In this document: positions 12,156 to 27,100 of the stretch, piece by piece
How the letters are laid out: every line of letters begins with the position of its first letter
Numbering within the stretch: position 1 is the stretch's first letter
Assembly (NCBI RefSeq): GCF_009870125.1
Contig: NC_046683.1
Span: 43,787,869 to 43,851,868 of the forward strand
Reading direction: 5' to 3'
Length of the DNA: 64,000 bases
Origin: Drosophila pseudoobscura
Lineage: Eukaryota; Arthropoda; Insecta; Diptera; Drosophilidae
Made by a program: the position numbers and the translations under genes
The notes under the pieces: generated by a model
The model's database searches: none
What the model was told of the DNA's origin: nothing
Seen by the model: the letters and a program-made list of their open reading frames with translations, nothing else

Positions 12156-15100
12156 GTAAGTACACTGCTACGCTACTCGTATCGTAGACTGTGCCGAAAG
12201 GCAATTATGTAAAACGGTCGGGGGCGGCATAATGAGAAACGAAGCTGCCAAATGGACTGCGAGAGGCCATTGTTTGCCCAATTTGGCAGGCGATTGATGG
12301 TAGTCAATGGAGGGAGGAGGAGCTCCTCCTCCCCACCACGTGGCAGGTGGACTTGGGTGGATTTCCCAATGGCAGGAGCTCCTGCACCTAGCTGTAATCA
12401 AGCTTGTCAAACCTTACAACTGTCCAGTAATCTCCGTCTGCGTCCAGTGCATTCATTCACGGCACGGCACGGCATGGCGTTGCAGGGCTGCCTGCTGCCT
12501 GCTGCCGGCGCCCTGCTCCCTGTAAACATGGCCTTCATGTGTAAATGTAATTAAGGGCCAATCCGATTCCCCCCCACGTCCTCACGGAACCCATTCACAG
12601 CAACCCACTGCCGCACCACACCCATTGGCCCTCATAATGGCGGCAAAGTGAACTTCTCACTTTTGCCAATTGGCTGCCTATAAGCCCCTCCCCAACTGCT
12701 CTTTCTGCTCCAATTCCCATCCATCCAATCCCCCTGCTACGCCTGCTACTCTTACTACTCCTGCTGCTGGTGTTGCCGCCGGGGCTGCTCCTGTCAAGCG
12801 TTGATGAATTTAATTAAGTATTTTTCAATGACATTCAATGAGGCAGCAGAGGTAGCAGGCCAGAGGGAGGCTGCTGTTGGCCGCTTCCCTTCCTGTCTGC
12901 CGTGTTCAATAAGGGCAGGCAGCGACAACTCGTTGGACTTTTTAATTGAACAACGAGCTTACCGAGAGAGGGTTTTTCAGTTTGTATTTGCCTGCGTGTG
13001 GCATCCGATTTTCAAATGCCAAATTCAATTCCCTAGCTTATTGCATCTATGCAGCAGATGGGTCTTAAAGTGTAGCTCGTAAAAAGGGAATATTCCTCAT
13101 GCTTGGACGTACAAAATAGCTGTTAACAGTCAAATCGAAAGATACAATAGCCAGATCCAACAAATGTGAATACAAATAGAGTTATAGATGTGGCATTCAC
13201 AGTTTTAGGAACCAACCAAAGTATATCACATTTGTTTATTAGTAGAAACTGGAGAGGCGAGTTAAGATACATTTATCACCTCTCAAAATTAATTAATATT
13301 AAACTAATTTTCCATTGTGGCCACATCTGGTTGCGGGTCAGTATCGTCCTCATTGTCGCCTTCGTCGTCAGGGTTTGAGGGGAGCTGAGGCTGAGCAGTA
13401 GCACCCATCTCTTTGGCCATTTCAATGTACTTCTCGACTTCCTCGGCGGTGAGCAACTTGAATATCTGATCCTTTCCGACTATGGCCACTGTGGTAGTGA
13501 ATATAACCGGTGCATTCTCCTGTCCACTCGAAGTCCCTTCAACTGGTTGGCTGTTCTGCAAGCCCAGTAGAGCATGACAAATCAGCTGATCGTCGGAACA
13601 GCTCAAGAAAGTGTTGATATGGCGCTCCAAATAGGTGCGAGCACCCTGCGAGTGCTCCCCAATGGACTGGGCCTGGCAAGTGTGGATGACTCCAGAGGGC
13701 ATGACCTGATAGAGTTGAGGACCCGTCTTGTCATACCCGGCAACGAGTAGGTCCACTTGGTACGGACGGCCATCGCAGCGTTTGATGGTAGCCCGCATAT
13801 TGCAGCCCAGACTCGCTATCAGTCTTTTCACTGGACAACCTGTCTCGTAAGTGTACCGATAGTTTATGCACGATAAACGCAAATAGCTGCTCAGCACACG
13901 GTCGTTGTCCGAGATGCCGTCAATGGATATGCCCAAGTGCTCGTCAATGGCGATTATCTTGCTCATAGCCACAGACGACTCCGATGCCGTGGTCAGGGCC
14001 ACAAGAACAACAGAATCGCGACTCTTGACACCAACGGTGGTAAATCCCTGCTTTACGGCCTCCATTGCGTACTCAAACTTGATGCAAGCGTACCTGAGGA
14101 TTACACACAGAGACATCGCTATCGTATTGGTTAAGGAACATGATTTCATTTACAACTTACCGTTCAACTATATTTTCGAAAGAATTCAAGATGAAATCAA
14201 CTTTAGTTTGCAAATCGACTTCTAACCTCAACTTAAAATTCTGCCGATGATGACTTGGATAAAGTTCAGACTGGCACAGCACAGATGTTAATGTTACAGC
14301 AACGCTTTTCTACATACAATCGATAGACATATCGATATGTCTTAGCCGTTTCCCTGCTTTTGAAACAAGAAAATGAAGCAGGCCATATATAATCAAAATT
14401 AGATGATTATAATATTTACCAGAGGCCTTTTCAACATTTCCAGCGTATGTGCAATGCTCCTCTATTTTCCTTAGTGCTCTGGCAATTATAATAGCACTCA
14501 CTAGTCCCGCCCCTAACTGGACAGACAGGCAGACCGGCAATCGAAAGGGAAGCGCGCCTACAGGCAGTTCAAACTAATACCCATAATTATCTAATTGACT
14601 ATTGATGGCTTGAGCGCATATTAAATTTGATTGAATGCAGAGAAAGCACTAGACACTAAACTAAACGCAACAGACCATCGCCCATAGAATTAGCAATAAA
14701 ATCGAATTGAATCATTTTCACTTTAGTCTCCCATAGATCCTTCTCTGTCACAGACAGAACCAGAGCTTATACCCAGCCCCTGCTCGATTCGTATGCATTT
14801 TTAATAAAACTAATTGAAATGCCTAAGGAGTCGTACGATGGAAGGGAGGAAGTGGGCCACCACCACCACCACTTCTCTTGCCCGAGAAGCCAGCGGTAAA
14901 TTGGCAATTTCCATGCAAACTATTGTACAATTGCATTCACTTTACTTTTGGGCTATGGTATCCAAGTGGGGACGGGACAACTACTACACCTAAAGGATGA
15001 GGGAAGAAGGAAAGAGCAGCCAGATTCCATAAATGCAAATCTCACAAGCATAAATCATTTCAGTTTGTGGTCATTCAATTATGAAAAGGAATTCCAAATA

Positions 15101-18100
15101 GGAATACGTAATCGAGTTAAATTGGGAGAAGTCTATGTAAATCGATTGATTTTTTTATGAATATGCTAAGTGGAGACTTAATTGGAAAATTCCTGGCATA
15201 AATGATCCACAAAGCACTCAGAATGCTGCAGCACCCAAACTTTTAAACAACAGATTAAAAGCTAGACATTTCTGGGGAATAAAGAGGACAAATTATTCAC
15301 AGAGTTGTCATCTTCCTTTGATAATCTCGTGGGTTGTTTTTTCAACGAATTACTATATACCGCATCCAAAACCGTTGAAAAATACTAACCATGGCTATAA
15401 ATTCCAACAATAGAATAATTAAAATTTAAAAACCATTTAAAGTCACGTTCTAATCATTTGAAAACATACAGTACCCCATTTAAGGCTCTTTTGATTATTG
15501 TGAATGTGATTGCGTGAATGTGTCAGCACCCCTAACCTATTCTATCCTAGACAAAAACATAAATATAAAATACTAGGAAAAATTTAAAAGGAAATAAATA
15601 TAAAAAAAAACCAATGTTGGACATAATGTTCCCATTATGTATGACTAGTGAATATTACTACCCCTTTGGGACCCCTTTCTATCTCACTGATAACCCCCAC
15701 ACACGGGCTTGCGTTTTCCAGCTTTTTCCACCACTTTTCCCGCAGATTTTCCTTTTATCTCCTTCTACACTTAGAAAACGGGTTTATTATAATTTAAAGA
15801 ATTTGTTTCACTATTTTTCAAGACATTATACTCCACGCTAAAAATAAAACGTGCGCCTGCGCTGGAAACTTAGTACACTCCTATGTACATGCAAGTGTAG
15901 GGTAGATCACCATTGACGCTCGAAACAACAAAAATATACCAAAATTAAAAAACACGCCTGAAGACTTGAATTGCATTTATGAGTATTTATCGACACACGA
16001 TTTAAATGAGCGCTTTGAATAATGGACCGTTACGGGAACTAGGAAATCTGTGATAAGGCTGCTGCAGCGTGTTCAGCTCAAAGCTCTTCTTAGAAATCAG
16101 ACTTCGTTTCTGCTCGTCTTAACTACGGGAGAGATCTTAGTTCTCAGTGACAAGAACGATAGCGAAAGCTTGAATGGTACAAGGTGGTCCGCTCCCGCAA
16201 TGCGATGTCTTTTGCTCAGTACAACAGCACAGCATCAAAGCGCTCTCAGTAGATCACGTCATTAAAGCTGTGATAGGAGTACAACAGCGTTGGCGCACAA
16301 ATTGGTTGGTGAGAGAGGTGCAGCTGAGCAGCTAAGGCGAGTCAAAGCTCGGCTTGCAGATCGGGACTTCGTTTTTGCATAATTTCCCCTATCTATCTCA
16401 CAACAAAGAACGACAGCGAATGTTTTTGACCGGGCAAGAGCATAGTTGTTTTGCTCACAGAGTTAATGTAGGTCAAGGCCTCTTTTTCACTCTCGTTTTC
16501 TTACGCTGTTAGTTCGCTGCTAAATTAACATGCCTCTTCCCTGTAACGCCAAAAAAGAATTTTTTCTTGGCTGTTAGTTCGCTGCTAAATTAACATGCCT
16601 CTGTAAACTGTGGCGCTGGTAATTTTCCGTGGAGTCACGTGTTTTTCAAGGTTATAACCGGATCAATCTGATGTAATTACTGATGACCTCCAAGTTTTTG
16701 GTATAAAGTAAATGTTATGTTAATTTGTTACTTGGTGCTGTTCGTTCCCTGTGGATGATTTATGGCGTGACAATTGCCAGACTATTCCCCGTGGCGCCTC
16801 ATCAACGAGAAACCCGCTAGAGGTGGAGGTGGAAGTGTACATAGGTGGGGGGAGCCTCTTCCTATGAAGCCAATGGCGAATAGTGGCGAAGAGATATCCC
16901 TTGGTTGCGTTGTGGTTGCCTGGCAGCGCGGCAAACAAACTAATTGCCAAACTAACGCTAATTGCATTTAATATATTTGTGTCTCCACTCCACTCCACCC
17001 ACCCACAGGCTGTAATCGCACATACTACGGAGATATAGGACAGACGTACTCCTTGGAGCTGCACCGACCCAAACAGGATCGCGTGCCCTTTGTGTGTGTT
17101 CTCACGTTCACGGCGGCAGGTGGCCAACACGGCGACGTGGTGCAGGTGAGTCACAGTCCCAGTCCCAGTCCTCAGCTCCATTTCATTCTCCTGCTGCCAC
17201 CGATGCTCCGCTGCTCCTGCAGCTACCCTTCACATTTCATTTTGTAAACGAGATAAACTAAGCCATTAAAAGATAAGCAACAACAATGAAGGTGGGGCTC
17301 AGAGCCGGGCACAGGCAATATTGATTTCAAAGCCAATCGCTGGAGCGTTGCAAATCCTACACCGACTCCGGTCCGGTCAGAGGAGGTCCCAGCAGCACAG
17401 AAGCCCAGCAGCACAGCAGCCAGCAGCCAGCAACCAGGCGTGACTTCAACTGACAGGGCAGTGGCATCATCCTCCCTCCTCCTTCTCCTCCTCGTTGGAC
17501 TGGCAGGAAGCAAGTGCCGCCGCCTGTTAGTTATTACGCCACTTCACACCTCGAATCTCGAACTGGGAGCGCGGGGAGAAGCAAGAGGTGGAGATGGAGC
17601 TGGAGCCAGTAAGCCAAAGCCTTTGGCACGCTCGAGTGCGTCCCGAGGGCATTCATTGAGAGAGCCCTGCCCTGCCCTGGCCATGACCCCACCCTGCACT
17701 GATATACTTGTACTCGGACCGAAACTTTATTCTGAGTACTCGCGTACCTCCTGCTGTCCCACCAAATATTTCATTGTGCGAATGCTGTGCTGTTCTCTCC
17801 CTTCGTCGAACAGGTCACCCTGGACAGCTTCACGATTGGCAGGTTCACCTCCTACGTGCACGAGGGCTGCCCGGATGGATATATGCAGATAGCGGAATCG
17901 GCTCGCACCCCCATCGGGGGCATGTGGTGTGGCAGCTCCTGGGGGCCAGTGCTCTTCTACAGCGAGACGCGCTCCCTCATCTTCACCATCAAGCTGAACA
18001 GGTAGGTCCTCGCAGGTCTTGGCCACCACGGTTTCCTTTGTGACAACGAACCACGAACGACTCCTTCTGTGTGTCCTTTTTTTGGCAGACTGGCGAGGGA

Positions 18101-21100
18101 TCAAAGCGGCTACAACTTCGACTTCCGCATTCGATACAAGGTTCTGTCGCGGGACAGTGCTGTCACCCGCTACGGAGGGATTAAGCTGGCAGGTGGGTGT
18201 TCGCAAACAGAGACAAGATTGGATGCGAATCCCTAATCCGCTCAACTCCCATCCAATTCCCTTTCAGAGCTCGCCCAGTGGCACAACCGCAGCAGCTTCC
18301 TCAATCAGCAGCAGCAGCAGCAGCAGCTGCATCAGCAACAGCAACAACAACAGCACCAGCAGGATATCGGCGTCTTAGAGGACTTTACCAACTCCAGCGG
18401 CGCCCGTTCGGATCGGTATGGACAGGACTTTAGCCTGTTCAGTGCGTATGTGAACAACAAGACCTTCATGGCATCCCTGGAGAAGTCGCTGGCCAAGGAC
18501 GAGCAGAACTACACCGAGCCCAAGTACTATCTGGGTATGTTGCAAGAGAGAATAGTGTTGGCTCGATCCACCGGATAACATCTCTCTCTTTGACACACAG
18601 GGGATCTCATTCCGGGCACTTACTGCTCGAGGATCTTTAGTGACTGCGACAAGAAGTCCTGTCGCCTGCAGTCGCCCAACTACCCAGGCATCTATCCCCG
18701 GAATCTCACCTGCTACTATGCCGTGCGCCAGGTACGAACCAAAGAACAATTAAAAGGAAATTAAACTCTTATCCCGGTCCCTGTCCCTGTCCGTGTCCCT
18801 GCCCTGTCCCTGGCTCCAGACTCCAGGCCCGCGTCTCCTGCGGTCACCAAGGAGTCAGAGACCCGGCTCCTGTTCCGCCTCTATGGTATTACCAAGGAGC
18901 CAAAGCCAAAGGTTGGCCTGTCATCATGGCCCAGCCTCTTCAGCGCATTAAAGCGCCCGGGCTTATCCTTCGTTCGTCCTGGACCCATAAAAATACCGCA
19001 ATATCGTTTACGTCTGTCGCCCCGTGTAGCCCCCTTCCAAACGCTCGCTCTCTGCCTTATTTTTATTCATGCCACAACAAAGTTCAAAAATCAAGAGAGG
19101 AAAAAATTAAATAGCAATTTACATTCCAAAATAGAATGGAGCTTTTATTATAATTAACTGGGGGAGCGGGAGACCGAGACCTCCGACCCGCCTCCCCTCG
19201 GTTCTGCCTGGCGTTTTTTCTTTTTTTTTTAATATCTCTCTGCCCGGAGCCTCCTCCTGCAGGGACCCGTTGCCATTGGCATTGTGACGGGTGTTCCTTC
19301 TCCAAATTTACATCATTATACCCGATACTCAAAATGAGTATTGGGGTATATTAGATTTGTGGTAAAAGTGGATGTGTGTAACGTCCAGAAGGAATCGTTT
19401 CCGACCCTATAAAGTATATATATTCTTGATCAGCATCAATAGCCGAGTCGATTGAGCCATGTCTGTCTGTCCGTCTGTCCGTCCGTCCGTCTGTCCGTCT
19501 GTCCGTCTGTCCGTCTGTCCGTCTGTCCGTCTGTCCGTCTGTCCGTCCCCTTCAGCGCCTAATGCTCAAAGACTATAAGAGCTAGAGCAACGATGTTTTG
19601 GATCCAGACTTCTGTGATATGTCACTGCTCCAAAAATATTTCAAAACTTTGCCCCGCCCACTTCCGCCCCCACAAAGGGCGAAAATCTGTGGCATCCACA
19701 ATTTCGACGATACGAGAAAACTAAAAACGCAGAATCGTAGAAGATGACTATATCTTCTAGAGTGCAAAATCTGAACCAGATCGTATAATTATTACAGCCA
19801 GAATCACGAAAACAATTTCACTCTTTCTCGCTCTGTCTCACTCTAACACACAGGTTTCATGGTCGGTTTTGCCAATTGTAAAATGTGAGTTCAAGGATCT
19901 CAGAACCTATAAAAGCCAGAGCAACCAAATTTGGTATCCACACTCCTGTGATATCGGACCTTGACCGTTTCCTGTCCAAATTTCGCCACACCCCCTTCCG
20001 CCCCCGCAAAGGACGAAAATCTGAGGCAACCACAAATCTCAGAGACTATTAAGGCTAGAGTAACCAAATTTGGTACACACACTCCTTTAAGATGTCACTA
20101 TAAAACGTATATCTCAGAATTTCGCCCCACCCCCATCCGCCCCCACAAAGGACGAAAATCTGTTGCATCCACAATATTGCAGATTTGAGAAAACTAAAAA
20201 CGCAGAATCATAGATAATGACCATATCTATCCGGTTGCTGAATCTGGATCAGATCAGATCATTTTTATAGCCAAAAGGAACAAATCAATTTGCAGTGGCT
20301 ACGCAGCGCCCGACGTCACGCTCAGACTGATTTTCTGTCTCTCTCGCACGCACTCTTTGTCGTGTCGTTAAATATTAGCGGCGTCTGCCAGAGGAGAGCC
20401 ATACTGACTTAGTATCGGGTATAACCGTAGAGTTGCGGTGTCCGCAGCAACTCACAACGTTCCCCCTCGTTTTTTATTAGCTGTTGAACTTTTATAGAAC
20501 ATTTTTGGGTCTATCCTGGCCATGGACATGCAATATTTGTAGCAAATTTATGAACACAATGAACTAAAATACCCGTAATGAATATTACGCGGTGCCACAT
20601 CAAAGACAAACATAAGTCCGGCTTATGATAAGTAAAAAGTGCGAAAGTTTTTGTATTCCTGGAAAGGAGGAGTAAATGTTCGACTTTCGAGTACATTTAA
20701 GTATGGATCAGACAGAGGCCGTGTTTCCGGGGGTACATATACCCATACATATAGAATTCAACATAAATTTAAAGTCCCATTGAGTAATAGAACAATCAGC
20801 TCCTTCCGTTTAAAAATCTAGGTAGTGGATGCCATTTGAATGTTCCAATTAATCCTGCTGTTTTATCTCTGGGCATCCCGACAAACATTGCGCCGTGTGA
20901 AGAGCAGTTCGTGGCTCATTAATTTGCATTTAATTCTCCTGTCCACACAGCACGACGTGCCCCATGGCAAACACGCTCTGATTCTAGTCAAACAGCCCAA
21001 GGGCAATCTGGTGTGGATCTCTACCCAGGAAACGGCGGCGGCCAACAAAATGGCGCCACCGCCCAGCGCCAGCGACAAGGACAAGAAGTTTGAGCCGAGG

Positions 21101-24100
21101 CTGAAAACATGGAACGACTGCGATTACATTCAGGTAATTAAATCTGCCTTTAAATGCACCCTCTCTCTTGCTCTTTTTGGCTCTGTTTTTTCTCTATCTC
21201 TCTGTATCTGTATCTGTATATCTGTATCTGTATCTCTGACTGTCTCTGACTATCTCCCACTGTCCCTGTTCATGCTCCTGCTCCGGGGTGTTCCCTGCCC
21301 GATGAGCTTCTCTGTGTTTGCATTTGCCAACTTTAACGAGAGATCCAGCATAAAAATTACTTCCTCTGTTGGCCACTGGCCGGCAAACAGAGCCAACTGG
21401 ACAAACGGGTCCAACTGAACCCGCTGGACCGACGCCTGGCCAGGCAGCGGGAGAACGAACTGCGCAAAAAACGACAAATTGAAAATGAGAAAAGAAATGA
21501 GCAAAAATCTGAAATCAGTTGTTTGCACGGTGTACTCCCCCCCTCCGCCTCCCTCTCTCTCTATCTCTCCCGCTCTGTTTCCATATCCTTTCCCGCTGCC
21601 ATTGTGTGGGTCCACGTCCACGTCCTTGTCCAGATCCATGTCCAAGTCCAGTCCAGTCCGTCGCTCCATCCCACAGTGCCTTGAGCATTCGATAGGCTTC
21701 TCTGGCAAGTCGCGGGAAGTGTTAATTTCGTAGGCTCTTTTTGTTTGTCAGCGGGAAAGCGGAAAGGGGGAAAGCGGAAAGCGGGATAAAATGGAGGGAG
21801 TCCATAAAGACCCCACAGTTGGAAGGGCCAACTTTTGGATGAGCTCTTAATGAGCGCTGTGTATGCAAAATGTGGGATAAGCCTGGATGACAGATGAGAG
21901 AAGATGCACCGAGAAGGGATGTGCTTGGGTGGAAGTGTTTCCTGGAGAGACTCCAGGAAGCCTGATTTAATGATAATACTCAAATGATGTTAAAAATTAA
22001 GGACGAACTGAAAGGATCTGCTGAAATGGGGCAAGAAATGCAAGAAAAAAGGATACAGATCTCTGAGAGATGAATAAGCCTATGGGAAATAGTGGAATTT
22101 AATAGGTTGGTCCCCCCAAAAAGTACTCAAACTTCCACTCACTCAAATATCTGCTCTTTTCAAAATGGGGGAAAACTATATTAATTCAGATTACTCTTTG
22201 CCCTTAAAAGGGGAAAGAATTTCGAAACTATTCAAACACCAGAGAACGTTCTTCCCTTGGGTAAATCCGTGTTAAATTTCCTTTGAAATTGGGGGAACAG
22301 AACTTGTACATAAAATCTGCAACCTGCTCTTTCCCTGCATTACCCCCTGCCCCGACAGGCTGCCCCAGAACTGACTCTGCGCCGCAGTACAACGCTTCTC
22401 TATTGAACCACACCTCATTTCGTCAAAATGCACCAAAACTAGAATCAGATCTATGTACTACTCGTATATATGTATATGAATGCTATAAGTACCTACCTAT
22501 AAATGTATGTATATTTTCTCCAATAGGAAAGTGTTAAGCCCAGATGGAAATCGACGGTAAATGCCAACTAAAGAACAAACACTCCTACTGCTCGCCCAGT
22601 CAGAATCAATCTATCTCTCATGTTGCCACCAAACCACGAAACAGCCAAGCAATAACTTAGTTGTAGTTTTAGATAGACAGCACTTGAACTCTGACCCACC
22701 ACCGACACCACCCCATCTCCCTCCTCTCTCTCTCCCTATCTCTCTGTGCCCTGTATTCCACCCTCTATCTTCTATTAGCAACAATTATTTGTCATCTTTG
22801 GCTATTTGAAGCAATTAATCAACCGAAATGTATGCACAACCCCTGCCCCCTCCACCCCGTCCCCCCGCCCACAAAGTAGAACAGAACCCACAGAAACCAG
22901 GCAAACAGACGACAAATCAAAAATGATCTGGGTAAATCGACATCTATGGGATATCTATGGACTGGATAATATATTCATTAGCACAGCACACACACACAAC
23001 GCACACACACACACGCGCACAAAGACAGCGATGGGGCATGGGGGGAAAAATCTGTCATTGGATTTATATTAATGAACACTTGGCACGCACATCATAAATC
23101 GCACACAAAGAGACGGTGGATTGGGGGATTGGGGATTTTGCAGGATAGCAGGATAGCTGGATGGTTGGACGGCTGAATGGCTGAGTAGCTGGATGGCCCT
23201 CATCAAGGACATTAGGAGAGTGGACGAACGTGCCCGGGTCTCATGTAAATAATTGCCCCGGGCATTCATCATATACTACATATAGTACATTCATCGCATA
23301 CATCTGCTCTGTGCTCGTAAACAGCTCGGGAGCACGCTGCGATGAATGGGTATGCCACTGCTGATGGATTTACCCACTTCCGGGCTGCGGGTTTTTCCCA
23401 TTCAAAGTTCTTTAAGCTGATCCGCCACAGCAGTCAAAGACATTCCACCTCCAGCTCCAGCTACAGCTCCAGCTGCACTCCCTTTCGGTGTCTGTCTGTT
23501 TGTCTGTCTGTCCCTAAAACGTTTTAACGAGAGGAGGAATGTTGCTTTTAGTTTTCGTCCATTTAGTCATCAGCAACAATTCAATTTCGCTTTGCAACAA
23601 AATCCTCAAGGATTCAAGGATCCTGCCCTCTGAAATGGGAACTAATTCCCCCTTAGCACTTGCCATTAAATGCTCGTTGTGGCAGCAAGGCGTGCAAATC
23701 CCCTGGCCAGAGATTGCCACACTCCACACCGGATCTGTGCCTAGCCCGGCTAACCCCTTTACTTTTTGCTTATTCAGTTGGAAAGCAAACCGCTCGGACA
23801 TTGGCGCCATTTGCAGGGATTGCATGGCTCTAGTGCTGGTCCTGGCCCTGAGCCTGCACTTTGCCTACAAATTGTCCTCCGCTTCCCATTTACCAACAGT
23901 CTTTTTTTTCTTTTTGCTGCTCTTTTTGTCGCGCGCTCTTAAGCCAAAATGTCCAAAAGTGCTGGCCATTTTGGTGCGGCATGTGTGAATAATCGCCGGA
24001 TGGTAGGACCACGACGAGCATGAGAATAGAAACCCAAACGAGTAGTCGCACTAGTGGAACCTGCTCTGATAAATGGCCCCCCAAACTGCCGTGCATCTGT

Positions 24101-27100
24101 GTCTCCACTAATTTGTACGAATGCCGCGCTTTCAATAAATTTGTGGTCGCAAATTACCTGCACAGGCCCCCAACCCCCCCATCCCCCATCCCCCCGCCTG
24201 CCACGGGCTACCGTTCTGATTCTGAATCTGGTGGTCTGTGGTCCGGGCCATAGTTAAATTTGCGGCCAGCTGCACAAACAAACCAGAAACCTCAGCTAAA
24301 TTAATGCAGAAAGTCGCTGGCCACAAAACTAATTTGTCATGCGTTGGGCCAAAGGTAGGAAATGCCCCAAGCCCCAAGCCCATTGCCATTCCCATTACCT
24401 TTTGGATACAACGTCCTACGCCCACGTGGCCTCCGTGCCCCACGCGGCAAGGCCAACTCAATTAAAATGCGCACAATTATGCGCAAAAAAGCCAAAGCCA
24501 GCCGTAACTGCACACAAATTCGAGTAGGAATGCCCAATGAGAGTTTATGCGAGCTACAAATTCAGGTATTCCCTCATTCGCAGATTGATTTGCATAGGGT
24601 GGCTGCTTCAAAATGAGGATGTACATTTTTGGGGAATGAAACTATTTACACTCTGAAAACTCTTTCGAATAAGTACTCGAATCATTTTTACACGAAATCG
24701 TGCAGTCCATTATACTAGAAATACACGTGCTTGCGGGCTTTTAAGAGCACTTTCGGCACTCTACCTACTGTCTTTTCGCAAAAAACTGTACCCTTTTAAT
24801 AGCTCACACCCCTCCCCCCGACAGGACACTCTCAGCACTCGAAAACACGTGAACACAACCGCATAAACACGTAGCCTCATGCTTAAAACAAACTTTAAAT
24901 GAGCTTAAAATGTTCGACATTTAGTGGACATCAAGTGGCCGGACACATCAAAGCCATTGTGCTCAACTACTTAGAGGCAGCACTGCCTTGACCATTTCCC
25001 CACCATCCTCCCTAGCCCCCTACGACGGCAATGGCCAGATGAATGTAACCAAAAATCACGTATACGTCCAGTGGCCATTAAGTAATACGAGAGCACTGTG
25101 TTGCCAGCTGCACTTAGGTCCACTTCTTTACAGCAATTACCGTTCTCTTCCGCACTCCGCCCAGCCCCCAGCCCTCCCCGTTTTTTTTTTTTTTTTTTGG
25201 CTATGCACGGCCTTCGGCATCAGTTACTAGTTAGTGCCTCGCCCCTGCCACTCTTCCACATGATGGGGCACACAGGCACACTGTGCACCCAGCAAAAAAC
25301 ACCCACATTTGTCGCTCGTCTCACTCATTTCGTTCTCTCCTCATCCACTCTGCTCTCTCTCTCTCTCTCTCTTTCTCTCTCTTTGTTTGTATCCATCTCC
25401 GGCTGTGTTTTTCCTGGTCTCTGGCACCCGCAGGACTACGTGACCGTCTACGATGGCTACACCACACGTGACCCCATCATATTGAAGTTCTGCGGCGGAG
25501 GTCAGGCGGTGCCGGCGGCCGTTTCCAGCGGCCCGGAATTGTTGGTCGAGTTCAGCACGTCCCCGTTTGGCACCTTTACGGGCACCTCATCGCAGGTGCT
25601 GCCACTCTACGGATTCCAACTGGAGGTGAGAGCTCTCCCACCATCCGCCCAGCGACGTGTTAATCACTCTCGTCGTGCCACACACAGGTCGAAGTTCAGT
25701 TCGTGGACATCCAGAGCCCCACGTACTCGAAGAACAAGAAACCCTGCGAGTTCTGGATCCGCGGCGCTGGTCGCGGCATCCTCGAGAACCCGAAGCACTC
25801 GCTGGCCCCCAATTCCACGTGCCTGTACCACCTCCAGGGCATGGGCGTCTTCAAGACCTTCGACCACCTGAGCCTGTCGCGTCGCATCAACAGTCAGTCG
25901 GGTATGCACCAGCCCCTGTCGCGCTTCAAGGTCTGGATATCTGTGCTGAAGTTCAATCTGGACCCGGAGTTTGGTCAAATGGATGAGACATCCGTGGGTG
26001 CCATTGGCGTGCTGCAGACCCAGGAGGACTGCAGCGGAATGCTGCGCATCTGGGATGGCACACTCAGAGATCCGCCCGTATGCAAGGACCTCAACTGGTG
26101 AGTGCTGCTGGGCTGCTGCTTCCCTCTGGCCCCAATCTAACCAGACTCTAACCTTCCAGCGTTACGGAAACCAATAGCTACAACACTGTCGGGCATTACG
26201 CCCACAATTCCACCAATGTGATTGCCCGATTCTGTCGTGGCACGATTCCGCGCACCTGCGACCGCTCCAACATCAACGAGACCTATGCCAGACCCTGCAC
26301 CATCTCCGAGAGCTACGTTTCCAGCAACGATGCCATCACCCTGGAGCTGCGCAACACCGAATCCACAGTGTTGAGGTGTGTATACTATATTTATCCACTG
26401 CTACTCGACTCTTCATCTCTTCGACTCTTCTCTTGTTTTCTTCATAGACCACTGGACTTCAAGCTAAAGTACGAGTTCATTGACCTGCACCAGGACGGAC
26501 TGCCATGGGGCGGCGGGGAGCACGACTGCAACAGGAAGTTTCTCAGCAGCATGATGGACCGCAAGGACCCAGCGATCTTCCGCAGTGTCCGCAACATCTT
26601 CCTGTTTGGCAGGGGCGGCACTCGCCACCTGAAGTGCATCTACAAGTTCGAGGCGCAGCGCGGCGAGAGGGTGCGTATCAAGCTGCGGAAGGTGACGACC
26701 ACCAATCGGAACTGCTACTCGCGGCTGGACGAGGACATCAATCGATCCTTCTGCTACGGAGACACCAATGTCAGGATTGAGGTAGAGTCAGCGCGGGGAT
26801 AAACCTATTCCAAGGGACCTCTTTTCAAAGTCTGTGTGTGTCCTTTGCAGATCTTTGAGCGACCCTATCACGACTCAATTCTGCTGCATCGTGGCTGTGT
26901 CTGCAACTCCTCGAATCAGTCCCACCTGCCCGTGGAATACACATCGACTGGACGCGATGTGGAGGTCCACTTCGTTGCCCAGAACATGACCACACTGGAC
27001 GACCCGGACACGGTGAACTTTGAGGGAATGTTTGAGTTTGTGAAGGCCCCCACAAGCTGCAAGGATGGACGGCGCAAGTTCGGCCCCAGTGGCACCATAG

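Larger units (their letters stand above)
18732..20950. other. Intron of the LDLa/CUB gene hosting a DINE-1-like element
   Basis: Intron between coding exons 6 and 7. It holds a CCCTGTC-type minisatellite at about 18777-18815, then the mobile element at 19317-20423. The flanks contain nothing else I can interpret. Confidence 0.6.
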
